Of a stretch of DNA of 64,000 nucleotides, positions 36,615-46,193 are shown one piece after another; the stretch's first letter is position 1; each line of letters starts with the position of its first letter. The position numbers and the translations under genes were made by a program. The notes beneath the pieces are model-generated. The model did not search any database. It was not told the origin of the DNA and saw nothing but the letters and a program-made list of their open reading frames with translations. The DNA is from Agrilactobacillus composti DSM 18527 = JCM 14202 (GTDB lineage Bacteria > Bacillota > Bacilli > Lactobacillales > Lactobacillaceae). The DNA is taken from the NCBI RefSeq assembly GCF_001436375.1, contig NZ_AZGA01000084.1, positions 61,173 to 125,172 of the forward strand, in the 5' to 3' direction.

Positions 36615-37214
36615 TTAATGAGATTTTTGAAAGTGACTAATTGCCCGGACGACCTTGTTGATTACTGGGCGTTTAGGAATGGCATATTTATCCAATAAAT
36701 CCATGAAAAAAATTTCACTATTTTTAGCGACGGCTTGGGGCGTTAACTCTAATTCGCATTCAAAATCTTGGGCGTGGTCCTGGTAGCTGGTCTGATCTAA
36801 AGTCAATAAACCAAATTCAGAGGGCCACAGATAACGTGTGGTTTTAGCAAAGCCAATGATTTTGAGTGCCTCAATGGGAATTGTTAAATCGATTAACCGT
36901 TGTCCAATACTGCCACCAGGCCAAATTTGTTGGTGGTCTACCAATTGCTGGCTTTGGGCCAGCGACAAGGGGTCTGTAATTTCTATGAGATGATGATCGC
37001 CTTGTGTTGTGGGGATCTTCATTGTCTGCTCAGCCCGCGTCACAAATTGACGGATTCTCAAGCCAATTCCCAATTGCTTTAAACTAGCAGTGGGGGTATC
37101 AAAGTAATGATTTTCCTGTATGATTGGGGCTTGAAAATCATAAGCTTTTTGAATGGCCGCAAACTCTGTACGGGTCAATAAATTTTTATATTCAACTTCA
37201 AGTTCCTTTGACAT
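36615..37214 (-). CDS. CYTH-domain protein (YjbK-like)
   Basis: Triphosphate tunnel metalloenzyme fold protein of 199 aa. The signature E-x-E-x-K reads EVEYK at residues 6-10 of the chosen start. Start codons cluster here (37214, 37220, 37226); I choose 37214 because TGGTGA lies about 5 bases upstream. It is divergent from relQ across about 120 bases, the same order as yjbK-yjbM in B. subtilis. Family members hydrolyse triphosphates such as inorganic triphosphate or thiamine triphosphate; the substrate here is unknown. Confidence 0.88.
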   Translation of the reverse strand: MSKELEVEYKNLLTRTEFAAIQKAYDFQAPIIQENHYFDTPTASLKQLGIGLRIRQFVTRAEQTMKIPTTQGDHHLIEITDPLSLAQSQQLVDHQQIWPGGSIGQRLIDLTIPIEALKIIGFAKTTRYLWPSEFGLLTLDQTSYQDHAQDFECELELTPQAVAKNSEIFFMDLLDKYAIPKRPVINKVVRAISHFQKSH

Positions 37215-37331
37215 TTCCATCACCATCACAAACTATAGCATATTTTTACTAAAAAAGGTTTTTTCAGACTTGGAAATTTTAAATATGTTAAAATTGGTAG
37301 GATAACACTGCATCAAAGCTAAGAAGGTAAA

Positions 37332-38030
37332 ATGATGGATAAAGACTGGAATACATTTTTACGACCATATGTACAAGCAGTAGATGAATTAAAAATTAAA
37401 TTTAGGGGGATGCGTAAAGAGTTTCAAGAATCTGGTGCCCATACCCCCATTGAATTTGTGACTGGTAGAGTGAAGCCCGTTTTTAGCATTCAAGAAAAGA
37501 TGCAACGACGCTTCATTGAACCAGACTTATTAGAGGCCGATATGCAAGATATTGCAGGTATTCGGATTATGTGTCAGTTCGTTGAAGATATTTATCAAGT
37601 GGTGGAGTTACTGCGTAAACGTAAGGATATGCATATTGTTGAAGAACGGGACTATATTACCAATAAAAAACCCAGTGGCTATCGTTCTTATCATGTAATC
37701 ATTGAATATCCGGTACAAATGACCACGGGAGAAAAGAAGATATTGGCTGAAATTCAAGTTCGGACGTTAAGCATGAATTTTTGGGCCACGATTGAACACT
37801 CACTTAATTACAAATATCAAGGGGAATTCCCAGCTGAGATCAAAGCCAGATTGCAACGCGCCGCTGAAGCTGCCTTTCAATTGGATCAGGAAATGTCAGC
37901 GATTCGTGAAGAAATTCAAGAAGCTCAACAGCTGTTTTCCTATGGTAAAGCACCAAATTCACACAAGCCTAAAATTGATTTAGGGAAGGAAGATCAACCA
38001 GATGCGCAGGATGAAGATCGCGATTCATAA
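37332..38030 (+). CDS. relQ: small alarmone synthetase RelQ (GTP pyrophosphokinase)
   Basis: Single-domain (p)ppGpp synthetase of 232 aa with no hydrolase domain. It is recognised by FVTGRVKPVFSIQEKM, DIAGIRIMCQFVEDIY, KKPSGYRSYHVIIEYP and AEIQVRTLSMNFWATIEHSLNYK. An AAGGT site precedes ATGATG. It overlaps or closely couples to the NAD kinase gene, as yjbM-nadF in B. subtilis. An extended -10 promoter (TGTTAAAAT) lies about 50 bases upstream. The acidic C-terminal tail is variable in the family. Confidence 0.95.
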   Translation: MMDKDWNTFLRPYVQAVDELKIKFRGMRKEFQESGAHTPIEFVTGRVKPVFSIQEKMQRRFIEPDLLEADMQDIAGIRIMCQFVEDIYQVVELLRKRKDMHIVEERDYITNKKPSGYRSYHVIIEYPVQMTTGEKKILAEIQVRTLSMNFWATIEHSLNYKYQGEFPAEIKARLQRAAEAAFQLDQEMSAIREEIQEAQQLFSYGKAPNSHKPKIDLGKEDQPDAQDEDRDS

Positions 38031-38823
38031 TAATAATAAGGCTAAATCTTTAAAAGCTGTCCGCTATTTAAGAGCGGAGTTGACCAAGGCTAACTTTAGT
38101 TTTGATCAGAATCATCCTGATATGGTGATTACCGTTGGCGGTGATGGCACGCTTTTGTCCGCCTTTCACCGCTATTATGACCAGTTGGACCATGTGCGCT
38201 TTGTGGGCGTTCATACGGGACATCTGGGATTTTATACGGACTGGCGGGATTATGAGTTAAAAGAGTTAGTACGGACACTAAGAGTCGATTCAGGTCAGAG
38301 TGTAGCTTATCCGCTATTAGATTTGACCATTACTTATATGGATAGCCAAAAGCCCGATCATTTTCTATGTTTGAATGAAGCGACGATTAAACGTTTAGGC
38401 AGCACGTTACGGGCCAATGTCTACATTAAAGATACTTTTTTTGAAAGTTTTCGCGGTGATGGCCTTTGTATTTCCACCCCCACTGGCTCCACGGCTTATA
38501 GTAAATCCTTGGGCGGTGCGGTGATTCAACCGCGGCTTGAAGCCTTACAAATGACGGAAATTGCGTCCATTAATAATCGGGTCTATCGGACGCTGTCATC
38601 ACCCATTATTGTGGCTTCGGATGAAAATATACTGGTGAAACCCACGATTGCTGATGATTATGTGTTAACAGTGGATCAGTTCACGTTAAAACATCGGCCT
38701 ATCAAGAAATTAGAATATAAAATTGCCAAAGAACGGATCCACTTTGCCCGGTATCGCCACAAACACTTTTGGAACCGGGTCGAACGGGCCTTTATTGGCG
38801 CTAATCATGAGGACGAGAATTAA
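38011..38823 (+). CDS. nadK: NAD kinase
   Basis: Phosphorylates NAD to NADP (270 aa). The diagnostic motif ITVGGDGTLLSAFHRY lies near residues 34-50, with VGVHTGHLGFYTDW and RGDGLCISTPTGSTAYSKSLGG further on. I start at 38011 (MKIAIHNN), which aligns with Bacillus homologues; the frame also allows ATG 38002. It begins inside the 3' end of relQ, implying translational coupling, and its stop overlaps the start of the next gene (TAATG). Confidence 0.95.
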   Translation: MKIAIHNNNKAKSLKAVRYLRAELTKANFSFDQNHPDMVITVGGDGTLLSAFHRYYDQLDHVRFVGVHTGHLGFYTDWRDYELKELVRTLRVDSGQSVAYPLLDLTITYMDSQKPDHFLCLNEATIKRLGSTLRANVYIKDTFFESFRGDGLCISTPTGSTAYSKSLGGAVIQPRLEALQMTEIASINNRVYRTLSSPIIVASDENILVKPTIADDYVLTVDQFTLKHRPIKKLEYKIAKERIHFARYRHKHFWNRVERAFIGANHEDEN

Positions 38824-39716
38824 TGCAATTTAGCTGGTTTGTGCCCCAAGCTTACCCTAAGGTTGCTTTGGGGAAATTTTTACACCAACAGGGACTTTCT
38901 AGAACACTTTTTGGGAAGACTAAATATCATGGGGGTTCCATTTATGTGAATCACCACCAACGCTATTCAAACTATCCCATTTATCCAGGGGATCAAATTA
39001 CCATCGCCATGGCCCCAGAACGGGATTCGGAAAATTTACCGCCGGTTTTTAAACCACTACAGATTTTATTTGAAGATGAACATTATCTTATCGTTTATAA
39101 GCCCGCGGGACTGCCTTCCATTCCTTCACGCCACTATCGACACGACTCAGTGGCCAATCGAGTCAAGGGGCATTTGATTCAAGTGGCCCATGAAAGTCGG
39201 GCGGTTCACGTTATTACCCGTTTAGATCAAGATACCAGTGGCTGTATGTTATTTGCCAAGCACAGTTTTGCCCACGCTCTCATGGCAAAACAATTACATT
39301 CCCAAACTTTGGAAAAGACTTATTTAGCGATTGCCAAGGGCCAGTTTGCAACTCAACAAGGCCAAATTGATCAACCGATTGGGCGGATTGCGCCTTATAG
39401 CATGCAGCGCATGGTTCATTTCCAAGGGAAAAAGGCGTTGACAAAATATTGGGTCGTCCAACAATATCCAACGGGCGCTTTATTACGGGTGGCGTTGTTG
39501 ACTGGGCGGACCCATCAGATTCGAGTCCATCTAGATTGGCTGGGACATCCTTTGTTTGGCGATCCCATGTATGGGCCTAAGGATGACTTATTAGACCGGC
39601 AAGCCTTACATTGTGTCCGGTTGCGGTTTTTACATCCCTTTACCAATCAAATCGTCGATGTGTCGGCCCCTTTACCTGCAGACATGGGCCATTTATTAAC
39701 TGCCTTGGCCAAATGA
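38823..39716 (+). CDS. RluA-family pseudouridine synthase
   Basis: RNA pseudouridine synthase of 297 aa. The catalytic aspartate is in ITRLDQDTSGCMLFAK, with RTHQIRVHLDWLGHPLFGDPMYG downstream. The N-terminus lacks a clear S4 domain but has an S4-like stretch. It is the last gene of the relQ-nadK operon (TAATG overlap), corresponding to B. subtilis yjbO. Members modify 23S rRNA or tRNA; the exact target is not clear. Confidence 0.92.
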   Translation: MQFSWFVPQAYPKVALGKFLHQQGLSRTLFGKTKYHGGSIYVNHHQRYSNYPIYPGDQITIAMAPERDSENLPPVFKPLQILFEDEHYLIVYKPAGLPSIPSRHYRHDSVANRVKGHLIQVAHESRAVHVITRLDQDTSGCMLFAKHSFAHALMAKQLHSQTLEKTYLAIAKGQFATQQGQIDQPIGRIAPYSMQRMVHFQGKKALTKYWVVQQYPTGALLRVALLTGRTHQIRVHLDWLGHPLFGDPMYGPKDDLLDRQALHCVRLRFLHPFTNQIVDVSAPLPADMGHLLTALAK

Positions 39717-39721
39717 GTGCA

Positions 39722-39757
39722 CTAAAAAATCCAGTCGTAGCTGACTGGATTTTTTAG
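39722..39757. terminator. bidirectional terminator
   Basis: A perfect 15-bp stem CTAAAAAATCCAGTC/GACTGGATTTTTTAG lies between convergent genes. Confidence 0.9.
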
Positions 39758-40402
39758 CTATAGGCGAATCAATTTAGTGCCATGCAAGGCCTTGACCCCT
39801 AATTGTGCAGCGATTTCATCTGCGTTGTCAGCGGTAATGCCACCGCCAGGCAGAATGGTTAAATCAAGGTCTTGACTGGCACTTATTAAGGTTTTTAGCT
39901 GGGCTAGGTTAGCTGTAATAGGTGTTTGTAAGTCTGGGTCACCGTGGGACAAAACCCGTTGTACTTGGTGGTCAGCAAGCCAGGTCAGTGTCTGTACTTG
40001 CTGGTCTTTGGGGATTTGATCAAAGGCCATGTGCATCACCACGGTCATGCCACTGGCAGCACCAATGAGCATTTCCATGGCTTCTGTATCCAAGGTATGG
40101 TCTTGGCGCAGGGCACCAAAAGTGACGGCATCAACACCCAATGACTGGGCCGTAAATAAATCAGTTTCCATCATTTTGAGTTCCAAGTCGTTGTAAATAA
40201 AATTGCCACCTCTGGGTCGAATCATGGCCACTAAACCAACTTGGTGTTCTTGGGTATAACGGGCACTTTCAGCTAAAACACCATGACTGACGGTGGTCCC
40301 ACCCACCGCTAAGTTATCATTTAGTTCGATGCGATTAGCACCAGCACGAATTAATTTGGGAATATCCGTGAAGTTCTCCACAGCAATTTCTTTTAATAAC
40401 AA
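39758..40402 (-). CDS. cutC: CutC family protein
   Basis: TIM-barrel protein of 214 aa. Signatures are RIELNDNLAVGGTTVSHG, VAMIRPRGGNFIYND and VTFGALRQDHTLD, and the C-terminal ILPGGGIT. CutC was linked to copper homeostasis in E. coli, but the role is debated. The start is TTG at 40402 with GGAGG 8 bases upstream. It lies 15 bases behind uppP on the same strand and may be co-transcribed. Confidence 0.9.
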   Translation of the reverse strand: MLLKEIAVENFTDIPKLIRAGANRIELNDNLAVGGTTVSHGVLAESARYTQEHQVGLVAMIRPRGGNFIYNDLELKMMETDLFTAQSLGVDAVTFGALRQDHTLDTEAMEMLIGAASGMTVVMHMAFDQIPKDQQVQTLTWLADHQVQRVLSHGDPDLQTPITANLAQLKTLISASQDLDLTILPGGGITADNADEIAAQLGVKALHGTKLIRL

Positions 40403-40417
40403 TTAAAATACCTCCGT

Positions 40418-41251
40418 TTATAGGAATGTCCGGCCGCCAAAATAGGCAATAACGACAATACCAATGATGATCCGGTACCAGCCAAAAGCTTTAAAATCAT
40501 TATGCTTGATGTAGTTTAACAAGAATTTGATGGAAAGATAAGCTACTACAAAGGAAACCACGACACCAACTAATAAGACGATCAATTGGCTACTGCTCAA
40601 TACATTACCATGATGGAAGAAGCTATACATTTTTAATAAGCTGGCGCCAAACATCGTGGGAATCGCCATGAAGAATGAAAATTCAGTGGCGACAAAACGA
40701 GAAGCACCAATAACCATACCCCCGAGAATGGTCGCCCCAGATCGGGACGTCCCAGGAATTAAGGATAGTAATTGGAAAAGCCCAATACCAAAGGCCAGTT
40801 TTAAGGACATTTGGTTAAGGTCTTTTTCTTTAGGTTCGCGATGTTTGTTATAATTTTCGATCCAAATGAAGAGGATACCATAGAGGATCAAAGTTGTGGC
40901 AATGACTGGCCAAGTGGTCAAATGGGCGTCCATGAAATCATTGATCAAAGGACCCACGATCATGCTGGGGATAATGGCAATGACCACTTTGCCCCAGAGC
41001 TGCCAGGTGGTTCTTTTTTCTAAACTATTCTTTTTGGGCGAAAAAGGATTGAGTTTGTGGAAGTATAAGACTACCACGGACATAATGGCCCCTAGTTGGA
41101 TGACGACCATAAACATATTGATGAAAGCAGTTGATTCTTGCAATTTAATGAAAGCATCAGCTAAGTACAGGTGTCCTGTGGAACTGATTGGTAAGAATTC
41201 AGTGATACCTTCAACGATACCCAGGACAATAGCTTTAATAATATTTAACAC
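40418..41251 (-). CDS. uppP: undecaprenyl-diphosphatase (BacA/UppP)
   Basis: Membrane enzyme of 277 aa that recycles the lipid carrier undecaprenyl pyrophosphate for cell-wall synthesis; it also affects bacitracin resistance. Both active-site motifs are present: [14 protein letters not shown] at residues about 15-28 and GTSRSGAT near 167-174. About eight membrane segments are visible. The start is GTG at 41251, with AAAGGA 9 bases upstream. Confidence 0.95.
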   Translation of the reverse strand: MLNIIKAIVLGIVEGITEFLPISSTGHLYLADAFIKLQESTAFINMFMVVIQLGAIMSVVVLYFHKLNPFSPKKNSLEKRTTWQLWGKVVIAIIPSMIVGPLINDFMDAHLTTWPVIATTLILYGILFIWIENYNKHREPKEKDLNQMSLKLAFGIGLFQLLSLIPGTSRSGATILGGMVIGASRFVATEFSFFMAIPTMFGASLLKMYSFFHHGNVLSSSQLIVLLVGVVVSFVVAYLSIKFLLNYIKHNDFKAFGWYRIIIGIVVIAYFGGRTFL

Positions 41252-41455
41252 GATTCAAAATCCTTTCGTAATAGCTAATTTTGCGTTGCACTGTTTCAGT
41301 ATACTTGAAATTTAAACCGATGGAAGCTTTATGATCAAATTAAACAAACTTTTAATTTTCATGAAAACATGTGAGATTTAATTCAAATTGCATTCATAAC
41401 TTTTTATCAGCATAATAAAAGTTAGATCAATACTTTGTAAGTGATGGAGGTAAAG

Positions 41456-42157
41456 ATGGCATACATTGAAGTGAAACATGAATATAAACGGTATCAAATG
41501 GGTGAAACGGAAATTTTAGCCAATAAGGACATGTCCTTTGAGGTGAACCAAGGCGAGCTCACCGTTATCCTAGGCCCCAGTGGGGCGGGGAAATCCACTG
41601 TCTTGAATATCTTAGGGGGGATGGATCAGCCCTCTGAGGGCCAAGTTATCATTGATGGGGTGGATATTGCCAAGTTTAATGAACAGCAGTTGACCCAATA
41701 TCGGCGCCATGATGTGGGATTTATTTTCCAATTTTATAATTTGATTCCCAATTTAACCACGAAAGAAAATGTGGAGTTAGCCACGTCAATTGTTAGCTCG
41801 GGGTTAGATCCTGTGACGACATTACAACAAGTTGGCTTAGGCAACCGTTTAGATAATTTCCCATCGCAACTTTCTGGTGGGGAACAACAGCGGGTGGCCA
41901 TTGCCCGAGCCTTGGCTAAAAATCCGAAGTTGCTGCTCTGTGACGAACCGACAGGCGCCCTTGATTATCAAACCGGTAAACAGGTTTTGAGTTTGCTGGC
42001 AGCGGCTAGTCGTGAAGCGGGGAAAACTGTGATTATTATTACCCATAACGCAGCTATTGCGGAAATGGCTGACCGGGTGATCCGCATCAATGATGCAAAA
42101 GTGCGTTCAGTAGTGGATAATCCTACGCCTAAGCCAATTGCGGACATTCAATGGTGA
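41456..42157 (+). CDS. ABC exporter ATP-binding protein (MacB/LolD type)
   Basis: ATPase of 233 aa. Walker A is GPSGAGKST, the signature LSGGEQQR, Walker [13 protein letters not shown] and the H-loop IITHN. GGAGG lies 5 bases before the ATG at 41456. Its permease gene starts 19 bases downstream. Substrates of such pairs are peptides, lipids or drugs; nothing here identifies one. Confidence 0.9.
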   Translation: MAYIEVKHEYKRYQMGETEILANKDMSFEVNQGELTVILGPSGAGKSTVLNILGGMDQPSEGQVIIDGVDIAKFNEQQLTQYRRHDVGFIFQFYNLIPNLTTKENVELATSIVSSGLDPVTTLQQVGLGNRLDNFPSQLSGGEQQRVAIARALAKNPKLLLCDEPTGALDYQTGKQVLSLLAAASREAGKTVIIITHNAAIAEMADRVIRINDAKVRSVVDNPTPKPIADIQW

Positions 42158-42176
42158 ACAAGGGGGAGGCACACAA

Positions 42177-44600
42177 ATGCAACCATTAACTAAGATCTTA
42201 TGGCGTAATATTCGCCAATCCCTAGGGCGTTTTATTGCCATTATTTTAATTATTCTGTTGGGTGTTTTAATTTATGTGGGGGTCAAAGCCACAGGGCCAG
42301 CCCTAAATGACTCGGCGCAACATACTGTCACTGACGCTAAACTCAGTGATATCCAAGTGCTCTCAAATATCGGCTTCAGTGATCAAGATGCTAAGGCGGC
42401 AAAAATTGCCGGGGCCAGTGTCAGCCTGCAACGTTTTAAATATGTTTACGGTGGTAAGGCCCAAGATGTGGTTGCGCTTTATGGCTATCAAGCCCAGCAA
42501 CAGCAAGATCACTTGATCTTGACCAGTGGCCGCCTGCCAAAAGCGAACGGTGAAATTGTTTTGGATCAGCGTGCCCAAGCTTTAGACCATTATAAATTAG
42601 GACAGGCGTATCAGTTTGAACAAAGTGCAGGGTTAAAGCAACGCCGGTATAAAATTGTCGGCTTTGCCAATTCACCTGTCTATATTGATAATGAGACTCG
42701 GGGGAATAGTAATTTAGGGGCAGGTTCAGTCCGTTATTTTGCCTATATTACGGCAGCAGATATGAACTTACCCGTGGCCACCCGCATGACGATTCGCTTT
42801 AAGGATTTACAAGGTATGAACACATTTTCAAAAGCCTATCATACTGCCGTGAATCAGCGTCTAGCTAAAATTAAGCGGGCCCTGACCCAAAGTCAGCTGC
42901 AAAATCCAGCGTCAGACACAGCTTTGCTCAAACCGACTTATACTTGGCAAACCAGAGTGGATTTGCCAGGCTTTCAAGCTTATGGGGAAAGTTCTAATCG
43001 TATTGCAGCTATTGCCAATGTTTTCCCACTATTTTTCTTTTTGATTGCCGCGTTGATTACCTTTACCACAGTCACGCGGATGATTGAAGAGGCTCGAACG
43101 GAGATTGGGACGTTAAAAGCGTTGGGCTTTTCCAAATGGGCTATTTCAAGGAATTATTTGACCTACGCCTTATTAGCGGGGAGTATCGGTACGATTTTAG
43201 GCGTGGTTTTGGGGCATCAACTATTGCCCCGCTTTGTCCTATCTATCTATACCAATTATATTTTCCACAAAGCGGTGATTAACTGGCAGTGGGCGACAAT
43301 TTCGTTAGCGGTGATTTTTGCCTTGGTTGCTACCTTAGGAGCGGTTATATTTGTGATCGTCCGGGAGCTGGGGGAAGGGCCTGCTGCATTGATGCGCCCC
43401 AAGGCCCCGAAGTCTGCCAAACGTATTTTACTGGAACGGTTCAAACCATTTTGGAATCGGCTCAGTTTTAACCGCAAAGTGAGTTATCGGAATCTTTTCC
43501 GCTTTAAATCCCGGATGGTGATGACTATTGTGGGCATTGCCGGGGGCACTGCTTTGATATTAACGGGTTTTGGTATTTGGAATTCGATCACAGCCAGTGG
43601 GACCCGCCAATATGCTGAAGTAATTCACTATCAGGCCCTGGTTCGCGTGGGGGATGCGACTGCCATCAACAAGACCACGGGCCTTTTGCAAAAAAATGGG
43701 CAGGTCAAAGGGACCATGCCCGTGGCGATGAATGCGGTGAAGGCCACGGCTCATGGTCAACAGGTCAACGAGATTCAATTTGTTGTTCCTAAGCAAACGA
43801 CGAATTTGCAGCCCTATTTTAGTTTGAGGGCTAGTACTAGTGGCGGTGTATTAAAATTACCGCAACGCGGCGTGATCATCTCCCAGAAATTGGCCAAATT
43901 ACTGCAAGTTAGTGCCGGTCAACAAATACAAGTTACCTTGGCCAACGGCCGCCAGGCTAAACTCACCATCAAAAGTATCACCAGGAATTTCATGGGGCAT
44001 TATATTTATGGGACACCCGCCAATTTTCAAAATGCCTTTCACCAAGCTGCGGCTAACAATACGCTTTTGGTACGGTTGACTAAACAAACCCAAGGGCAGC
44101 GGGACCATTTGGCTAAAACCTTATTGCAAAAAGGGCAGGTACTGGGCACCAGTTATGTGGCCGATCAAAAACAAACGGTGGCCGATATGTCGGCGAAAAT
44201 GAATCCAGTCATTTTGATTTTTGTCTTGCTTTCTGGTGTTTTGTCTTTTGTGGTGTTATATAATTTGACCAATATTAATGTTTCCGAACGGATCCGGGAA
44301 TTATCCACGATCAAAGTCCTGGGCTTCACCAATCGGGAGGTCACCTTATACATTGTTCGGGAGAATATTATTCTAACCGGTGTGGGCATCGTTTTAGGAT
44401 TTGGCCTGGGCAATCTTTTAACGGCCTTTATCTTACATCAAGCGGAAACGGAAAATGTGGTTTTTCCGTTGACGATTAATTGGCCCTGGTATTTTGTGGC
44501 AGCCGCTTTGATGTTTATATTTACCGGCATTGTTATGTTGGTGACCCACCGCCATTTGAAGCGAATTGATATGATCGATGCTTTGAAATCAAATGAATAG
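42177..44600 (+). CDS. ABC exporter permease with two FtsX domains
   Basis: Large membrane protein of 807 aa. A first helix (about residues 18-38), an extracellular domain and three helices form one FtsX unit. A second membrane helix (near residue 440) with an extracellular domain and the last three helices form the other. Both carry the typical (G/S)T(L/I)K(A/V)LGF motif after the first core helix: GTLKALGFSK and STIKVLGFTN. GGGGGAGG precedes the ATG. It works with the ATPase just upstream and lies divergent from uppP. Confidence 0.9.
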   Translation: MQPLTKILWRNIRQSLGRFIAIILIILLGVLIYVGVKATGPALNDSAQHTVTDAKLSDIQVLSNIGFSDQDAKAAKIAGASVSLQRFKYVYGGKAQDVVALYGYQAQQQQDHLILTSGRLPKANGEIVLDQRAQALDHYKLGQAYQFEQSAGLKQRRYKIVGFANSPVYIDNETRGNSNLGAGSVRYFAYITAADMNLPVATRMTIRFKDLQGMNTFSKAYHTAVNQRLAKIKRALTQSQLQNPASDTALLKPTYTWQTRVDLPGFQAYGESSNRIAAIANVFPLFFFLIAALITFTTVTRMIEEARTEIGTLKALGFSKWAISRNYLTYALLAGSIGTILGVVLGHQLLPRFVLSIYTNYIFHKAVINWQWATISLAVIFALVATLGAVIFVIVRELGEGPAALMRPKAPKSAKRILLERFKPFWNRLSFNRKVSYRNLFRFKSRMVMTIVGIAGGTALILTGFGIWNSITASGTRQYAEVIHYQALVRVGDATAINKTTGLLQKNGQVKGTMPVAMNAVKATAHGQQVNEIQFVVPKQTTNLQPYFSLRASTSGGVLKLPQRGVIISQKLAKLLQVSAGQQIQVTLANGRQAKLTIKSITRNFMGHYIYGTPANFQNAFHQAAANNTLLVRLTKQTQGQRDHLAKTLLQKGQVLGTSYVADQKQTVADMSAKMNPVILIFVLLSGVLSFVVLYNLTNINVSERIRELSTIKVLGFTNREVTLYIVRENIILTGVGIVLGFGLGNLLTAFILHQAETENVVFPLTINWPWYFVAAALMFIFTGIVMLVTHRHLKRIDMIDALKSNE

Positions 44601-44605
44601 CTAGC

Positions 44606-44642
44606 AAAATAGCGTGCTGACCATGGTGGCCAGCACGCTATT
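44606..44642. terminator. bidirectional terminator
   Basis: AATAGCGTGCTG pairs with CAGCACGCTATT between convergent genes; the extension is better paired on the minus strand, which continues with TTTTGC. Confidence 0.8.
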
Positions 44643-44651
44643 CATTTGGGA

Positions 44652-45671
44652 CTACCAGAATTTCACACAAGTTGGCTCAGGAGACACAATATCTTGTTGC
44701 AACAAGGTGAGAAAACCAGATTCAGTATCCCGCTTATACAGCGTCAAATTATCAGAATTTTGATTACTAGCTAGGATAAATTTCTCTGAGGGATCTAAAT
44801 TGAAGTCCCGGGGGAAGTCGCCTTCGGTGCTGACCCGTTGAATTAAGTCAATTCGGCGGCCATCCGCAGTTAATGTGAAGACGGCAATGGAATTATGACC
44901 GCGATTAGAGGCATAGAGGAATTGACCATCGGCACTAATATGAATGGCAGCACTGCCATTATGGGCAGTAAAGTTATCTGGGATCAAGGATTCTGTCTGC
45001 ACAGGGGTGAAATTGCCAGTGGTGGCATTATAATCCAAAACAGTGACTTGACTGGAAAGCTCCCCCAGTAAGTAAGCCACAGACTTATTAGGATTAAAAA
45101 CTAAATGTCTGGGACCATAACCGGGATCTAATTGTAAAACGGCCACTTCTTTAAAGTGATCCTGGTCAAAATCGTAAGTTGTGACTTGATCCGTACCTAA
45201 ATCACAGGTTACTAAGCGCTGGTCTGGTGTCAGGTCCGTGTAGTGAATATGAGCACTTTCTTGTTCCGGTCTAGGGCCCTTGCCTTGATGGCTGACGGTA
45301 GCCACCAAGGCCAACTGGCCAGCTGCACTAATACGATAAGCGTTGGCTTGGCCTTTATGGTAATTGGCATCAAAGACCATTTGGCGTTGTTGGTCATAGG
45401 CGATATAAGCTGGTGCGGAACCTGGGGCTAGCACCTTGTTAATGAGTTGGGGTGTGGTCTGGCTGATATCAAAAGCCGCTACCCCGCCCAAATCGTTTTC
45501 GGTCAGAATGGTGTAAAGCCGCTGGTGTTTGGCGTCAATGGCAAAGTAAGTGGGATTACCAATTTGTAGAAATAGTTCTGGTGTGCTCAAGGTATTATCT
45601 TGTAATGTGGCTTGATAAATACCCTGGCTGATTCGACGGGTGTAGCCGCCTAAAAGTACTTTTTCTGTCAA
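44652..45671 (-). CDS. lactonase family beta-propeller protein (6-phosphogluconolactonase-like)
   Basis: Seven-bladed propeller protein of 339 aa of the YkgB/Pgl type. Signatures are YIAYDQQRQMVFDANYHKG, GYGPRHLVFNPN, AAIHISADGQFLYASNRGHNS and FPRDFNLDPSEKFILASNQNSD. It may hydrolyse 6-phosphogluconolactone in the pentose phosphate pathway. The start is TTG at 45671 with GGGGGA 6 bases upstream. It is monocistronic. Confidence 0.88.
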   Translation of the reverse strand: MTEKVLLGGYTRRISQGIYQATLQDNTLSTPELFLQIGNPTYFAIDAKHQRLYTILTENDLGGVAAFDISQTTPQLINKVLAPGSAPAYIAYDQQRQMVFDANYHKGQANAYRISAAGQLALVATVSHQGKGPRPEQESAHIHYTDLTPDQRLVTCDLGTDQVTTYDFDQDHFKEVAVLQLDPGYGPRHLVFNPNKSVAYLLGELSSQVTVLDYNATTGNFTPVQTESLIPDNFTAHNGSAAIHISADGQFLYASNRGHNSIAVFTLTADGRRIDLIQRVSTEGDFPRDFNLDPSEKFILASNQNSDNLTLYKRDTESGFLTLLQQDIVSPEPTCVKFW

Positions 45672-45760
45672 GAAAATTCCCCCTTTTGATACTTAAAATT
45701 ATAGCATATTAATGAAAAACAACGGGGGATCTGGATAATTAAAGCTTGGTCATGGAATTA

Positions 45761-45769
45761 TGTTACAAT
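45761..45769 (+). promoter_or_regulatory. extended -10 promoter of the GutA-like gene
   Basis: TGTTACAAT (TG-n-TACAAT) 30 bases upstream of the start; no strong -35 box. Confidence 0.5.
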
Positions 45770-45799
45770 ACTACTTAAGTTATAAAAAAGGAGTAAGTC

Positions 45800-46174
45800 A
45801 TGCAAGTACAAGCACAGATTACAAAAATTGGCAATAATGCTATTTCTGCTAAAGATCCTATGGTTATTTTATTTGGTGAACAGGCCACAGATGTGCTAGA
45901 AAATGTTTCTGTGATTCAAAAATTCGAGTCTAAATCAGCGCAACAAGCCATTGATTTAAAAGTAGGCGCAACGATTGAAATCGATGACTTAGCTTTTGAT
46001 GTGTTGCAAGTCGGTGCCTTGGTCAAGCCTAATTTGACCACCATTGGCCACGTTACCTTGATTTTTAAACAGCCCACAAAAAATGATCAAATGCAAAATG
46101 CCGTTTACTTAAGTAATACCAGTCAACAATTGCCAATCTTTAAGATTGGTGGCAAAATTACTTATACTTTTTAA
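45800..46174 (+). CDS. orphan PTS glucitol/sorbitol IIA-like protein without the phospho-histidine
   Basis: Protein of 124 aa resembling GutA (EIIA-Gut). The pattern ITKIGNNAI at the start, the central FDVLQVGALVKPNLTTIGHVTLIF and the C-terminal IFKIGGKITY follow the family. In GutA the phosphorylated histidine lies in a FIHCHG-like segment. Here the equivalent is VSVIQKFESK with no histidine; the only histidine is that of the structural GHVTL. No sorbitol EIIB, EIIC or dehydrogenase gene is nearby. A regulatory or structural role is more likely than phosphotransfer. It precedes an AI-2E-family gene by 19 bases. Family assignment from memory of GutA. Confidence 0.75.
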   Translation: MQVQAQITKIGNNAISAKDPMVILFGEQATDVLENVSVIQKFESKSAQQAIDLKVGATIEIDDLAFDVLQVGALVKPNLTTIGHVTLIFKQPTKNDQMQNAVYLSNTSQQLPIFKIGGKITYTF

Positions 46175-46193
46175 ATTTTGAAGGAGGGGTTCT

